From a virus: a DNA stretch of 22,563 bases. The stretch is taken from positions 1 to 22,563 of IMG/VR virus record IMGVR_UViG_3300040751_003480, one strand, 5' to 3'. Every line of letters starts with the position of its first letter. Positions within the stretch are counted from its first letter, which is position 1. A model generated the notes under the pieces. That model was given only the letters and a program-made list of their open reading frames with translations. It was not told the origin of the DNA and searched no databases. Shown in pieces: positions 22,004 through 22,563 of the stretch. A program made the translations under genes and the position numbers.

Positions 22004-22501
22004 ATGGAAATCAAGGATGGTGAACTCGTCGAGGAGGAGGTCAAGCTCGACCCGCAGGACGAAGCTTTTCTCAAATCGCAATCGGGCAGCAAGGAATTGT
22101 CCTTCGGCGGCCCCGGGGGAAAACCGACTGCGCTTTCTGCATTCAACACCCATCGACAGGTAGCCGCCCAGAAACTCGGCATGGAGTTTTTCAACATGGG
22201 CGAGGAAGCGCTTGAGGAATTTCAAGAACGCGAGACATACAACGGGATCTTTCAAGATGCCGTGATCGTCGTCTACCTTTGCGCGCATCCGATCTCGGTC
22301 GCAAAGAAAGCGCTCCGAGTCCCGGCTAAGGTCATGGGCGAGGCGCTGACGTGGGCAGAGAATTGCGATGTCCGTGTCGGCAACACGAGACACGCAGAGC
22401 TGCTCTCGGCATTCGGCGACATTATCGGAGAGATTATCTCTTCAGTAGCTGATATCGACGAAACCGGAATGGAATCAAGGGACGATAGCCTGGGAAAGTA
22501 A
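22004..22501 (+). CDS. tail assembly chaperone, gpG-like
   Basis: A 165-residue protein from ATG 22004, which has ttaggactgaac upstream (an upstream ATG at 21986 overlapping the previous gene is also possible). The start is acidic (MEIKDGELVEEEVKLDP) and the rest mainly helical (AFNTHRQVAAQKLGMEFF, then RETYNGIFQDAVIVVYLCAH). It occupies the chaperone position before the tape-measure gene. The decisive feature is the GGGAAAG slippery heptamer on its last two codons before TAA, as in lambda G, so a minority of ribosomes should shift to -1 and make a GT-like fusion. Confidence 0.78.
   Translation: MEIKDGELVEEEVKLDPQDEAFLKSQSGSKELSFGGPGGKPTALSAFNTHRQVAAQKLGMEFFNMGEEALEEFQERETYNGIFQDAVIVVYLCAHPISVAKKALRVPAKVMGEALTWAENCDVRVGNTRHAELLSAFGDIIGEIISSVADIDETGMESRDDSLGK
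22492..22498 (+). promoter_or_regulatory. programmed -1 frameshift site (GGGAAAG)
   Basis: The heptamer is in the correct phase (CTG GGA AAG TAA: G GGA AAG), directly before the stop codon. It is the same slippery sequence known from lambda G/GT. The -1 frame then stays open to the window end. Confidence 0.82.
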
Positions 22502-22563
22502 TTGGTTCCGTTTGCGAATATGTTGCGACGATATTAGAGGCCACGCACGGGGCAATGACGATC
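22498..22563 (+). CDS. gpT-like -1 frame extension of the tail chaperone, partial
   Basis: After the slip the reading continues VIGSVCEYVATILEATHGAM to the window end (22 codons) without a stop, whereas the zero frame stops at TAA 22499 and again at 22535-22537. It would be expressed only as a fusion to the gpG-like protein. The C-terminus lies outside the window. Confidence 0.68.

Overview
This window is a bacteriophage or prophage genome segment with lambda-like architecture: two divergent gene blocks meet at about 12.53-12.63 kb. The host cannot be fixed from the sequence. The virion genes (GpA-type terminase, lambda-type portal, HK97-type capsid, G/GT tail chaperone) indicate a tailed phage, probably with a long non-contractile tail. 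Many start codons lack a Shine-Dalgarno sequence and sit behind short A-rich leaders, which would fit a host such as Verrucomicrobiota or Bacteroidota, but this is a weak inference. No integrase, repressor, tRNA, rRNA or CRISPR array is visible.

Left block (minus strand, about 12.52 kb down to position 1 and beyond): one long operon of tightly packed, often ATGA-coupled genes for DNA replication, recombination and modification. A good sigma70-type promoter (12561-12589) precedes it. In transcription order it carries a membrane-anchored NlpC/P60 hydrolase, three small unknown genes, a winged-helix replication initiator whose 3' end merges into five iterons and an AT-rich repeat tract (probable replication origin), a DnaC-like helicase loader, small genes, a C5-cytosine methyltransferase (Dcm) overprinted in another frame by a long second ORF that carries the missing motif X, a DnaB helicase, a small zinc protein, a conserved phage protein, a bacterial-type beta sliding clamp, a possible MazG-like protein, an SPPF-type DNA methyltransferase, a SNF2-like helicase, a PD-(D/E)XK nuclease, an unknown gene, an SSB-like protein, a duplicated small Cys-rich gene flanking a DUF551 gene, and a partial zinc-knuckle/NUMOD-like gene cut by the window edge.

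Right block (plus strand, 12.63 kb to the end): a RuvC-like resolvase, then packaging and head genes (Nu1-like TerS, GpA-like TerL, a connector candidate, portal, and a fused ClpP-like protease plus HK97-fold capsid), two small genes, a textbook intrinsic terminator, then neck and tail genes. It ends with a tail assembly chaperone that has a GGGAAAG slippery heptamer directly before its stop codon and an open -1 frame beyond it, as in lambda G/GT.

Together the genes describe a phage that fires its own origin (initiator, loader, DnaB), supplies its own clamp and SSB-like protein while apparently borrowing the host polymerase, modifies its DNA with two different methyltransferases, and packages it with a lambda-type terminase. 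The observations most worth following are the split and overprinted methyltransferase, the origin whose iterons double as codons, and the tail-chaperone frameshift.
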